From positions 152,706 through 216,705 of the forward strand of contig JAERTG010000082.1 in NCBI GenBank assembly GCA_016845065.1: DNA of 64,000 nucleotides, given 5' to 3'. Positions 27,780 through 36,445 of the stretch are shown here, piece after piece. The DNA is from Fidelibacterota bacterium (GTDB lineage Bacteria; Fidelibacterota; UBA8477; JABMPR01). The notes beneath the pieces are model-generated. The model saw only the letters and a program-made list of their open reading frames with translations. It was not told where the DNA came from and did not search any database. The stretch's first letter is position 1, and the number at the start of each line of letters is the position of its first letter. Position numbers and translations under genes: made by a program.

Positions 27780-28712
27780 CTAAACATCAAATAAAACACT
27801 GATTGATTCTTCGTTATGAATCCGTTGTATCGCCTCACCAAAAACTGGAGCCACACTTACAGCTATGAGTTTATCCATACGCTTTTTAGGCTCGATATCA
27901 ATGGTATCAGTTATCAGAATGCGGTCTATCGGTGCTTTCTTTAACCGCCTGATTGCAGGACCTGATAGCACTCCGTGGGTTACTGCAGCATTAACTGAAA
28001 GTGCTCCCATTGCGCGAGCCTTTTTTGCAGCCGCAACCATAGTACCTGCAGTATCAACCATATCATCCATGATGAGCACATTTTTAGCTCCAACCTTACC
28101 AATCAAGTGCATGACTTCAGTCTTGTTGTGCTCAGGTCGACGTTTGTCAATTATTGCCAAGCTGGCGTCGAGTAATTTTGCATAGGAACGCGACATGGGA
28201 ACCGACCCAATATCAGGTGCCAATACTACCATATTATCCAAACCAAGATCCTTAATTGCACCGACCAACACCTTCTTTGAATAGAGGTGATCAAAGGGGA
28301 TGTTGAAATAGCCCTGGATTTGACTACTGTGCAAATCCATTGAGACCACACGATCTGCTCCAGCAGTTTGAATGAGATCAGCAAACAATTTGGCACTAAT
28401 GGGAACACGAGGCTGATCTTTACGATCCTGTCTCGCATAACCATAGTAGGGAATCACCGCAGTGACGCGTCTGGCAGATGCTCGTTTGGCTGCATCCATC
28501 ATGAGCAACAACTCAATCATATTGGTATCTGGTGGATTGGTGCTCTGAATAATAAAGACATCTTCACCGCGAATATTCTCATCAAAGCGAATCCACAACT
28601 CACCGTCACTAAATGGCTTAATCGTCATTTTCCCTAATTCAATATCCAGATACTTGGCGACGGCCTGTCCAAACGCTGGGTTGGACCGGCCACAAAAAAA
28701 TTTTGGTTTCAT
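27780..28712 (-). CDS. prs: Ribose-phosphate pyrophosphokinase
   Basis: A 310-residue enzyme making PRPP from ribose-5-phosphate and ATP for nucleotide, histidine and tryptophan synthesis. It shows the flexible-loop region YYGYARQDRKDQPRVPI, the Mg-binding DLHSSQIQGYF, and the PRPP-binding loop VLIMDDMVDTAGTM. Length and motifs are standard class I. tRNA-Gln and ispE lie upstream on the same strand. Confidence 0.97.
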   Translation of the reverse strand: MKPKFFCGRSNPAFGQAVAKYLDIELGKMTIKPFSDGELWIRFDENIRGEDVFIIQSTNPPDTNMIELLLMMDAAKRASARRVTAVIPYYGYARQDRKDQPRVPISAKLFADLIQTAGADRVVSMDLHSSQIQGYFNIPFDHLYSKKVLVGAIKDLGLDNMVVLAPDIGSVPMSRSYAKLLDASLAIIDKRRPEHNKTEVMHLIGKVGAKNVLIMDDMVDTAGTMVAAAKKARAMGALSVNAAVTHGVLSGPAIRRLKKAPIDRILITDTIDIEPKKRMDKLIAVSVAPVFGEAIQRIHNEESISVLFDV

Positions 28713-28821
28713 TCGCTCGATTTCCGTTTGTTGGTTTGCGTTTTTGGTTGGTAACTAATCAAGTCGTCCCAGTTCTGACTTTTGCCAGAAACCAGGTACA
28801 TGTTGACTTGAAATAGAAATG

Positions 28822-28892
28822 TTCCGGGAGGAGGATTCGAACCCCCATGACCAGCTCCAAAAGCTGGGGTCCTACCATTGAACGATCCCGGA
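28822..28892 (-). tRNA. tRNA-Gln (anticodon TTG)
   Basis: The 71-base cloverleaf is complete on the minus strand. The acceptor stem is TCCGGGA/TCCCGGA (7 bp), the anticodon stem CCAGC/GCTGG encloses loop TTTTGGA with anticodon TTG, and the T arm is GGGGG-TTCGAAT-CCTCC with one G-T pair. The discriminator base is A and CCA is not encoded. It sits between ispE (9 bases away) and prs, so it may be processed from the same transcript. Confidence 0.95.
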
Positions 28893-28901
28893 AGGCAATA
28901 T

Positions 28902-29747
28902 TTAGATGACGGGGAGGGTGATCTGGGTATGGTAACGGTTTATAAAAAACGATTGAGCAACCTTAGCTTGATCAAGGCTGTCAAAGATGCCATACACAGT
29001 CGAGCCACTACCCGACAAACTGGCAAAATAAGCTCCCTGATTAAGGAGCTCGCTTTTAAGCACGCCAATTTCTGGATGTATATGAAAAACTACAGATTCA
29101 AATTCGTTATCAAAAAACCGTACCAGTGTCGCCTTCTTTAAAAGGCGGCCAAAAGTAAACGGAGCCTTAGGGGGTGTCAATGGTATTTTTAGTGCTTCAA
29201 ATGCCTGTTTTGTCGAGACATGAATAGGTGGTATAACGAGCAAGACGTAGCCTTCAAAGCCCAACTTCAGCTTCTCCAGTTTTTCACCAACACCTCGACC
29301 ATGTTGCAATCCTCCTTCAATAAAGAAAGGTACATCAGCGCCTAGCTCCAGGGCCAGGTCCAGCAAGGCTTGTTGTGAAAGTGGCACATCAGCAATACGG
29401 TTCAAGCCCTTGAGGACTGCAGCACCATCAGCACTACCACCGCCAATGCCAGAACCAGGTGGTACTTTTTTGTCTAGAGAAATTTTCACGGGGAAGTCCT
29501 CACCGGTTGCTTCTCTGAAGAGTTGCTCGGCGTGTCGACAAATGTTGTTTCCCCCGTCGTCAAAACTCAACCCTGTCATGTTGAAACTAAATTCACTGGA
29601 GGGCTCAAAATGGACGATATCACCCCAATCCAATTCCTGAAAGACTGTATCCAGATCATGATAACCATCTGTTCTTCTCTGAATGATACGAAGAGCAAGA
29701 TTCACTTTAGTGTGAGCCGGAATACTGAAGGGGTTAAAAGACTTCAT
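28902..29747 (-). CDS. ispE: 4-diphosphocytidyl-2-C-methyl-D-erythritol kinase
   Basis: A 281-residue GHMP kinase of the MEP isoprenoid pathway. The ATP-binding motif is PPGSGIGGGSADGAAVL (about residues 91-107). N-terminal AHTKVNLALRI and YHDLDTVFQELDWGD fit the family, as does the C-terminal SLSGSGSTVYGIF. A second MEP-pathway gene, ispF, is at 44 kb. The gene is divergent from the TonB receptor gene at 29936. Confidence 0.95.
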   Translation of the reverse strand: MKSFNPFSIPAHTKVNLALRIIQRRTDGYHDLDTVFQELDWGDIVHFEPSSEFSFNMTGLSFDDGGNNICRHAEQLFREATGEDFPVKISLDKKVPPGSGIGGGSADGAAVLKGLNRIADVPLSQQALLDLALELGADVPFFIEGGLQHGRGVGEKLEKLKLGFEGYVLLVIPPIHVSTKQAFEALKIPLTPPKAPFTFGRLLKKATLVRFFDNEFESVVFHIHPEIGVLKSELLNQGAYFASLSGSGSTVYGIFDSLDQAKVAQSFFINRYHTQITLPVI

Positions 29748-29841
29748 CTGTCAATCAATTTAGACTAGAACTCTTGTTACACCAACTTTAGCAGTCGGAA
29801 TTTTGAGCAAAGATTAAGGGATTACTCGTTTTTCACAGTAC

Positions 29842-29870
29842 TTGCCCTTGCGCATTTAATATTTTATACT
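29842..29870 (+). promoter_or_regulatory. Sigma-70-like promoter of the copper-type TonB receptor gene
   Basis: TTGCCC and TATACT are separated by exactly 17 bases, 66 bases before the receptor ATG. The dyad at 29876-29893 begins 5 bases after the -10 box, over the expected transcription start. Confidence 0.6.
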
Positions 29871-29875
29871 GACGG

Positions 29876-29893
29876 CCCATGATTTATCATGGG
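29876..29893. promoter_or_regulatory. Operator-like perfect dyad over the predicted transcription start
   Basis: CCCATGAT-TT-ATCATGGG is an 18-base palindrome with 8-bp arms. Its place over the start site of the receptor gene suggests a repressor operator, possibly metal-responsive. No similar dyad was seen upstream of the other copper or nos genes. Confidence 0.5.
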
Positions 29894-29935
29894 ATCAAAT
29901 TTTTAAGATAACCAGATCTGGAAGCGGGGAGCCAC

Positions 29936-32242
29936 ATGTCATTCTTTAGATCATTATTCATACTATTTGTATGCACCAACCCGATTATTGCCCAGACATA
30001 TGGTGATATTCAGGGAAGTATCGTCCACGATCAGACTGGCGAACCCATCAGTTTTGCCCAGATCGTTCTGATTGAAGCAAACAAGGGTACCGCTGCAGAT
30101 GTGGCTGGCATTTTTAATCTGGATGGTGTTGAACCGGGAAATTATACCCTCATGGTTTCACATATAGGATTTCTACCCCATAAAACTGTTATTCAGATTG
30201 CAGCAGATCAGGTTCAAACTCTGGAACTCAAGCTAAAAGAACAGCCCATTCATCTTGATAAGATACTGGTTTCCGCCTCCATTCCCGCAGCAATGCGATC
30301 TGAGATCCATTCACAAGCCTTAGGCGAAAAAGCACCCCGTGATGTCGGCGATTTTTTTAAATCTATCGCAGGAGGTGCAGCTGTCAAGAAAGGCGGCTAC
30401 GCCCAAGATCCCAGCTTGCGAGGTTTTCAGCGTGACCAGCTCAATATTCAGTTTGATGGTGGTATAAAAATTTGGGGTGGTTGTCCCAATCGCATGGACC
30501 CTCCAACCTCACACATACAGGCCGAGGATTTGGATCAGATCGAGGTCATAAAGGGTCCCTTTAGTGTCAGGTGGGGACAAACCTTGGGCGGGATTATTAA
30601 CCTGGTAATGAAACGTCCCACTTTCAATGATGCGTTTACAATCCGGGGAGATGCCAATCTTGGGTATGAGACCAATGGAGATAATCTCAGATATCGCGTC
30701 AGTCTAAACGGTGGTACAAAAAGGTGGGATTTCTATGCCGGCGGTGGCGTGAAGCAGTTTCATGATTATTCCACAGGGGTCGATTCAGTGATCATTCCTT
30801 CAGCCTATAAGATCAAAGATTATTCAACCAAGCTGGCCTATAATTTTTCAGAAGATAGTCGGATGCAGCTAAATATTCGACAGGCCAGGGTGAGTGATGT
30901 TGATTTTCCAGCCCTCCCCATGGATGCCCGGGAGGATGCCTCAGATATCTATAGCATTGGGTATACTCATAGGAATATCAGCCCTCTCCTCTCATCGATT
31001 CATACCAAGGTCTATCTCTCAGATGTCAAACATATCATGGACAATTTCAACCGTAGTAATTCTGCCATGGTTGAAGCTGTCACGGATGCAACGACAAGAA
31101 CTGTTGGTGGCAGATTGGAATTTGGACTCCATCCTGTGTTAGGACAAAACCTCTATCTGGGTGTTGATTATTATGATCACAATAAGCAGGGCTATCGGGA
31201 ACGATTTGTTAAAATCAACCCCTGTAATACTTCAATGCATCCAAATATGACCTTCGTTGATTCCGTCTGGCAGAATGCCTCAATTGTTGACATGGGGTCT
31301 TTTGCCGAACTTCAGCATCGCATTACCTCGAGGATTAGCTATAGTCTGGGTATGCGTGTAGACAATGTGACCGCTAGACTTGGTGATCCGGCCAAAAAAT
31401 TTATTCAGGCTTATGGCCAGGATAAACGGTGGGAAGAGACAAACTATAGTGGTATGGCTGTTATAAAGTACAGTCCCAATGAAGCGCTGGGAGTGACAAT
31501 GGCTGCAGGTCGTGGAAATCGAAGTGCTGATATCACAGAACGATTCATTAATCACCTGCCAGTAGGCGCTTCACCACATGAACACTTTGGTAATCCGAAT
31601 CTTAATGCTGAGATCAATAACCAGTTTGAATTGGGAGTTTCAAGCATTGAGAATGATCATCAAATCCGTGGGAGTATTTTTGTATCTCAATTAGAGAACT
31701 ACATCTTTGCCAGGGTTGACTCCAGCATGGATCGTGTCTTTTTACCCTGCAATGAACCAAAGGTATCAAAGGTATTTCAGAACCTGGACAAGGCCCAGCA
31801 ACTTGGGTTTGAGATCACTGCTCAGGGTAATATTGTGCCAGGATTAAAATATAATTTAGCCATGGCCTATACACATGGTGTGAACTTGGATACGGAGACA
31901 CCCCTTCCTGAAGTGCCCCCTTTCGAGACAGTTCTGAGGATGAGATACACATTACCCAATCTTCCCCTTTGGCTGCAGTCTGAGGCTCGTTTTGTGAAAA
32001 ATCAAGACAGGGTGTCAGTTGAATTCGGCGAGAATGAGACAGACGGATTTCAGATATTCAATATCCAATCAGGTTTCAATATAGAGAACAGGATTTCCTT
32101 GCGATTGACCGTAAACAATTTGATGGACACCGCTTATCACGAGCATCTCAGTCGAAATTTTGCAAAGAATACTGCCGAGAGTGGATTACCAATTTATGAG
32201 CCTGGTCGCAATGTGATTTTGAATGTGAGTTACTCACTTTAA
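29936..32242 (+). CDS. OprC/NosA-like TonB-dependent copper receptor
   Basis: A 768-residue outer-membrane receptor. The signal peptide ends near PIIAQ (residue 20), a CarboxypepD_reg-like domain spans 23-105, the plug about 120-230, and a barrel follows. The plug has C183-x3-M187 in GGCPNRMDPPT, and a barrel loop has H366-x-M368 in KHIMDNF. In Pseudomonas OprC these CxxxM and HxM pairs form the copper site, and the related NosA is tied to nitrous oxide reductase. Copper import is therefore strongly suggested. The start has GGGGAG 6-11 bases upstream. It converges with the second receptor gene, with a 4-base overlap of ends. Confidence 0.85.
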   Translation: MSFFRSLFILFVCTNPIIAQTYGDIQGSIVHDQTGEPISFAQIVLIEANKGTAADVAGIFNLDGVEPGNYTLMVSHIGFLPHKTVIQIAADQVQTLELKLKEQPIHLDKILVSASIPAAMRSEIHSQALGEKAPRDVGDFFKSIAGGAAVKKGGYAQDPSLRGFQRDQLNIQFDGGIKIWGGCPNRMDPPTSHIQAEDLDQIEVIKGPFSVRWGQTLGGIINLVMKRPTFNDAFTIRGDANLGYETNGDNLRYRVSLNGGTKRWDFYAGGGVKQFHDYSTGVDSVIIPSAYKIKDYSTKLAYNFSEDSRMQLNIRQARVSDVDFPALPMDAREDASDIYSIGYTHRNISPLLSSIHTKVYLSDVKHIMDNFNRSNSAMVEAVTDATTRTVGGRLEFGLHPVLGQNLYLGVDYYDHNKQGYRERFVKINPCNTSMHPNMTFVDSVWQNASIVDMGSFAELQHRITSRISYSLGMRVDNVTARLGDPAKKFIQAYGQDKRWEETNYSGMAVIKYSPNEALGVTMAAGRGNRSADITERFINHLPVGASPHEHFGNPNLNAEINNQFELGVSSIENDHQIRGSIFVSQLENYIFARVDSSMDRVFLPCNEPKVSKVFQNLDKAQQLGFEITAQGNIVPGLKYNLAMAYTHGVNLDTETPLPEVPPFETVLRMRYTLPNLPLWLQSEARFVKNQDRVSVEFGENETDGFQIFNIQSGFNIENRISLRLTVNNLMDTAYHEHLSRNFAKNTAESGLPIYEPGRNVILNVSYSL

Positions 32243-34479
32243 AAGTCTTCAAAAACTTCCTGGGTGAGAGTGAGGGAAAGAAAACCACTCCTCCCTGGAC
32301 GGTAAACATCTCCCCAATCGAGATGTTCGTGGTACAATTGATTGGTCAAATTGGTCATCCCAAGATTCATTTTTAACCCCGGCAAAAGATCAAGCTCTCC
32401 CTTGAGGTCAATGACTAGAAATGCAGATGATGAATTCTCACCACTCACCAGTGAATTATGCGTCTGGGCTGCGGCACCACGCGTGTCTATTTGCACCCAA
32501 AAACCGCTACGCGCAAAGGTTAATGAGCTATGAACTTCTAAAGGAGGAATATGGGGAAGGAAATCCTGGTAATTGAGTAGCCTACTCTCTTCATAATTCA
32601 TACCTCCCTGGAATATTAAATGAGGAGAAAACCTGTGTAAAATGGACCACTCTATTCCTGAAATCTGTGCCGCTCCACCATCCACATATTTTTTCCAGCC
32701 ATTCGCATAGCTGAAGGCATCTTCACTCATTACTTGTCCAAAGATGTAGTGGTTAAATTTGTAATAGTACAAGTTTAGACTCATACGACCGTGAGAGGTT
32801 GTCTGGCTGTTCTGCCACTCAACCTGTTGACTGGTTTCAACCGGCAAGTCGGGATTTCCCAGATACAAATATCCATCAACTGGATTGTATAGATAATAGC
32901 CATAGGCCTCAGAAACTGTGGGTACACGTTGGCCTGATGCAAAGGACAGTAATGAGTTCCAATTATCTGTCACATTATAGGTGAGATGTGTATTGGCACT
33001 TAGTAAATGGTCAATTCTTTCCAGGTCATTTTCCGGGTAAAAGATACGTAGTGCATCCTGCCCCATCTCGTTGGTTGCTTTGGATTGAAACAAATCGTAT
33101 CTCATGGACAAATTGATATTAAAAGCAGGTCCCAACCGAGACTGATACTCAAGAAACTGACCCATATTCCAGCGTTCTACACCTGGCCAGGTCACCATTT
33201 CCATGGGTATGGAACCCTCTGGGTACATGACCATGTCTGCGTAGCTGGAATTCCAATAAAAGTCACTTCTCAACTTGAATAGACTTTGGGCACTTTTCCC
33301 CAGGACCAGATCAACATAGGAGCCTGCTGTTCGCGTAAACCCCGGCATATCCATGTGCATATCCATAAAAAGTATTTCGCGTTCACTGTCATCCATCCAG
33401 TGATCTATGGCATTTCCATAAACCTTCCACTCTGCATTTATTATATGAGAGGTTATTCCGCTGGTTTTGAGGGACAAGCCTGCCATTCTCATTCGTGCAT
33501 ACCCCACATCCATGGGTAAGGCAGAATAACCTACATCATAGGCGTCATCACTCACTACCTCCAGGAGGAGTTGGCTCTTTTGATTCAGACGTCTCTTGTA
33601 GCCAAAATTCAAATTCATTTTCTCAAACCCGGTAAATGGGATGATCTGCTTATTCGCGGCAGCGTAATTTTGTGCTTTCCTATAAGCACCACTTAATGAC
33701 ACCCCACTTCCAGGGGTATTCCTGTTCCAGGTAAACGAGATTTTCTTCTCCTGAGATCCTTGGTCCAAGCCACCTTTTATGTTCCATTCAGTTGATTTCT
33801 GTGATGCGTATTTTGGTTGATTCATCGTCAAATTCAGAGATCCACCGACGGTAGATCCATTTTGGATAGAAAAGGCACCTTTGCCAATTTCAATCGAATT
33901 GAGGGCATCCGCCTCAACGTAGGAGGTGATTGGATCCATGCGATCAGTACAGGCCCCAAAACTTTTCATGCCATTGATGGTAACATTCATGCGCCCACCA
34001 GACATACCTCGAATGCTCGGTTCTTGTGCGTAACTACCTCGGGCTATTAGACCAACTCCCTCAATCATTGAAATCAGATTCTCAGTAGTAGATAGATTGG
34101 TTTGTTGAAGGTGTCCCAACATATGCCCTGTGGTCTTTTCCCCCTGGACCGTAATGAAATGTTTGGATTCAATGGTAATCGGTACTAATTCAATTGTGAG
34201 ATCATCGAAGTGACCTGATACAACTGAGAGAGAATGGGTAAGTGGCGCATATCCAATCATTGAACAGATAAGGAGTGCACTCCCTTCGGGAAGTATGATG
34301 GAAAAGCGACCATCCAAATCCGAAGCTGTTCCCAGATTCGAGTCCTGAATCATTATGTTTACACCGATGAGCGGTAGGCCGTTGGATTGATCAACGATTT
34401 GTCCCTTAACCATCCCGCTCTGGGCGACAAGATTGCCGCCCATGATCAGGATAACGAGAAGTTTAGAAATTGACATCAT
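32239..34479 (-). CDS. Second OprC/NosA-like TonB-dependent copper receptor
   Basis: A 746-residue outer-membrane receptor with a signal peptide ending near NLVAQ, a CarboxypepD_reg-like domain (KGQIVDQSNGLPLIGVN), a plug and a barrel. It has C177-x3-M181 in GACTDRMDPIT and H360-x-M362 in DHWMDD, the same copper-site pairs as the receptor at 29936, plus a Met-rich stretch MDMHMDMPG at 372-380. The ATG at 34479 (or 34476) lies inside the end of the upstream lipoprotein gene, so translation is probably coupled; the longer frame to 34527 reads through that gene out of frame. The two receptors differ enough to be old paralogues. Confidence 0.85.
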   Translation of the reverse strand: MMSISKLLVILIMGGNLVAQSGMVKGQIVDQSNGLPLIGVNIMIQDSNLGTASDLDGRFSIILPEGSALLICSMIGYAPLTHSLSVVSGHFDDLTIELVPITIESKHFITVQGEKTTGHMLGHLQQTNLSTTENLISMIEGVGLIARGSYAQEPSIRGMSGGRMNVTINGMKSFGACTDRMDPITSYVEADALNSIEIGKGAFSIQNGSTVGGSLNLTMNQPKYASQKSTEWNIKGGLDQGSQEKKISFTWNRNTPGSGVSLSGAYRKAQNYAAANKQIIPFTGFEKMNLNFGYKRRLNQKSQLLLEVVSDDAYDVGYSALPMDVGYARMRMAGLSLKTSGITSHIINAEWKVYGNAIDHWMDDSEREILFMDMHMDMPGFTRTAGSYVDLVLGKSAQSLFKLRSDFYWNSSYADMVMYPEGSIPMEMVTWPGVERWNMGQFLEYQSRLGPAFNINLSMRYDLFQSKATNEMGQDALRIFYPENDLERIDHLLSANTHLTYNVTDNWNSLLSFASGQRVPTVSEAYGYYLYNPVDGYLYLGNPDLPVETSQQVEWQNSQTTSHGRMSLNLYYYKFNHYIFGQVMSEDAFSYANGWKKYVDGGAAQISGIEWSILHRFSPHLIFQGGMNYEESRLLNYQDFLPHIPPLEVHSSLTFARSGFWVQIDTRGAAAQTHNSLVSGENSSSAFLVIDLKGELDLLPGLKMNLGMTNLTNQLYHEHLDWGDVYRPGRSGFLSLTLTQEVFEDF

Positions 34480-35269
34480 ACTGAACCGTGCCCAGCTCCT
34501 CACTCCCCCTGGAAAAGGTGAAATCAATAGTCCAATATCCAGTCATACTAAAGGCAACACCCCCCTCATATTTTCCATTTTCAGAGTATACTGGATCAAC
34601 ATTTCCTTCTGAACCATGTCCCATATCAGGCATTTGAGGATCAATTGATACGGTTAAATCGGATACTTCTGGGAAACTCATCATGGTTTGCTTTTTATGA
34701 ACAGTTAGAATCAGATCATTCAATCCAACTTTTGGGTCTGCTAGCCCATTTAGAGTAACGATATAAATCACCTGGACTGAATCTGCATCCTCAAAGACCA
34801 GGTTTTTCTTCATATTGGTTTCCTCTACAGTCAGGTTTTCAAAAACAATAGTATGGGAACTATTAGCCTCCTGATTCTCAACAAAAACGGTATCGTCCCA
34901 GGTACCCATCATCCCACTAGCCATAATGAAAACGACTTCACTTTCAAACAATCCATCAGAATTGGATGTACTTTCTGGTCCAGCTACTGGACAAGAGTGT
35001 TTCATCGTTTCCATATGCATGATGGGTTTCTGTGTGATTTGAGCATCAGTAACAGGTCCTTCTGATGCATCCGTCAATTCAAAATATAGGTTATTCAGTC
35101 CGACCTTGAGAGCCTCATCAGCATATAGATCGACAGTTAATCCATTATCTACGCCACTACTAATGAGGACCAGATCCTCTGTAGCGTCAGTATCATTTTC
35201 GCTATCTTCACACCCCAGGATCAAAAATAATGATCCCACCAGCGCGAAAAGCAATATACGCAGCTTCAT
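34463..35269 (-). CDS. YtkA-like two-domain lipoprotein, probably copper-binding
   Basis: A 268-residue lipoprotein with lipobox cysteine C20 (LILGC). Two related YtkA/FixH-like beta domains are seen, each opening with KVGLN[N/D]L (residues 56-62 and 180-186). The first carries a metal-friendly cluster MHMETMKHSC at 84-93 and the second MPDMGHGS at 213-220, which suggests periplasmic copper binding. I chose the ATG at 35269, preceded by GGAGG; the frame to 35332 has no RBS. The gene is followed by an overlapping copper receptor gene, so it may receive copper from that receptor. Biochemical function is inference. Confidence 0.72.
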   Translation of the reverse strand: MKLRILLFALVGSLFLILGCEDSENDTDATEDLVLISSGVDNGLTVDLYADEALKVGLNNLYFELTDASEGPVTDAQITQKPIMHMETMKHSCPVAGPESTSNSDGLFESEVVFIMASGMMGTWDDTVFVENQEANSSHTIVFENLTVEETNMKKNLVFEDADSVQVIYIVTLNGLADPKVGLNDLILTVHKKQTMMSFPEVSDLTVSIDPQMPDMGHGSEGNVDPVYSENGKYEGGVAFSMTGYWTIDFTFSRGSEELGTVQYDVNF

Positions 35270-35325
35270 TTTACCTCCTGCTTCATGTGTTAGTGTTATG
35301 TCTTCAAATGGTTCAGAGAACCAGA

Positions 35326-35709
35326 TTAACACTCAGGAGGTTGGCCTGCTTTTTCTATTATTATATTTGTGAATGCGGGGGTTTGTAAGAGGAATAATTC
35401 TGAATAATTGAAGCTCAGAGGTGTGCTGGCTTCAATGGAGAAATGTGGGTCTATTCCCAGGTTTAACACTACAATGTTCGCACCTGCTTCAGTGGTTTCT
35501 GGAACGGTCTGCTTGACTATTTGCTTGGACAGGTAACACTTGCCATTGCACTCGAGCTCCACCACAGCAACGTTTTCGCACTTCTCCGATACAATTCGCT
35601 GATAGTCTATGGCATATTCTATGAGTGGTAGAAATACAGAACCTAAACCGATACAATAACCGATTAAAACAAAGAGGGTAAAATACTTTCTTAGTTTTTT
35701 ATTCATCAT
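35326..35709 (-). CDS. Small membrane-anchored CNGKC protein
   Basis: A 127-residue protein with one N-terminal hydrophobic segment (residues 10-31) and a periplasmic remainder. The notable motif is ECNGKCYLSKQIVKQ (C54, C58), with further cysteines at 44 and 127. Short proteins with a C-x-GKC-[YH]-L motif are found next to metal TonB receptors in Bacteroidota-like genomes; function is not established. It is first in a set with the YtkA-like lipoprotein and the copper receptor, so a copper-handling role is plausible. Two adjacent ATGs (35709, 35706) are possible starts. Confidence 0.6.
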   Translation of the reverse strand: MMNKKLRKYFTLFVLIGYCIGLGSVFLPLIEYAIDYQRIVSEKCENVAVVELECNGKCYLSKQIVKQTVPETTEAGANIVVLNLGIDPHFSIEASTPLSFNYSELFLLQTPAFTNIIIEKAGQPPEC

Positions 35710-35747
35710 TCAATGCATGTTAATTCGATTTGGTACCAGTCATTAGA

Positions 35748-35776
35748 TTTTTAAACCAGGGACAAAATAAAATCAA
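35748..35776 (-). promoter_or_regulatory. Possible promoter of the copper lipoprotein-receptor set
   Basis: On the minus strand TTGATT and TAAAAA are separated by 17 bases, 39 bases before the ATG at 35709. The -10 match is poor, so this is tentative. Confidence 0.25.
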
Positions 35777-35796
35777 GGGTTACCAGTTGCTAAATG

Positions 35797-35832
35797 GAAG
35801 GGAGTCACAATCTTGCGTTTGTGACTCCCTTC
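35797..35832 (-). terminator. Strong hairpin ending the nos cluster
   Basis: A perfect 14-bp stem (gaagggagtcacaa / ttgtgactccctTC) with an 8-base loop begins 12 bases after the fasciclin gene on the minus strand. The following bases ccattt are only weakly T-rich, so it may be a terminator or an RNA-stabilising 3' structure. Confidence 0.7.
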
Positions 35833-35844
35833 ATGCGAATTTGC

Positions 35845-36402
35845 TTATCCGGCAGCAATCAGAAAGACATCGTCAATAACATGAACGACACCATTAACAG
35901 CGTCCACAGTACCTAAAATTTTACTTCCATTGACGAAGGTGCCTTCTTCTGTCACCTTAACATCAACATAGTGTCCTGTAGCCATATATAGCTGCATACC
36001 ATCTTTCAAGCCTTCTCCCATAAAAGTTCCCGGGGAAGCGTGAGAAGTGATTATTGCAGCCAGCTTGGATTTGTTCTCTGGCTTCAACAAGGTTTCCAGA
36101 GTGCCTTCCGGAAGCTTGTCGAAAGCTGCATTTGTGGGTGCAAAGACAGTCAACGGACCAGCTCCAACCAAAACATTCTCAAGCTGAGTTGCTACGACCC
36201 CAGCCACTAAAGTGGTGTGATCAGGACTACCCAGAGCTATCTGGAGAATGTTTGGATCAGAGACATTATCTATTACGCCTGCCTGGTTATGATCCTTAGC
36301 GAAAGTCTCTGTTTTCGCTGTTGCAGTATCTTCACTTGTTGAACAGGCAAAAAAGACCATCACAACAAGGCTTAATACCAACATGATTTTTACGTTTTTC
36401 AT
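35845..36402 (-). CDS. Fasciclin-domain lipoprotein
   Basis: A 185-residue lipoprotein with lipobox cysteine C20 (FFAC) and a single FAS1 domain from about residue 45. The H1 box LTVFAPTNAAFDKLP and the H2 box GVVHVIDDVFL are clear. FAS1 domains mediate adhesion or protein contacts. Its place at the end of the nos cluster, 43 bases after the Rrf2 gene, suggests a periplasmic accessory role, but nothing in the sequence shows copper binding. Confidence 0.85.
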   Translation of the reverse strand: MKNVKIMLVLSLVVMVFFACSTSEDTATAKTETFAKDHNQAGVIDNVSDPNILQIALGSPDHTTLVAGVVATQLENVLVGAGPLTVFAPTNAAFDKLPEGTLETLLKPENKSKLAAIITSHASPGTFMGEGLKDGMQLYMATGHYVDVKVTEEGTFVNGSKILGTVDAVNGVVHVIDDVFLIAAG

Positions 36403-36445
36403 TCTATTCCTCCTACTTGATTACTTGTTTTCACCCTATAATTGC

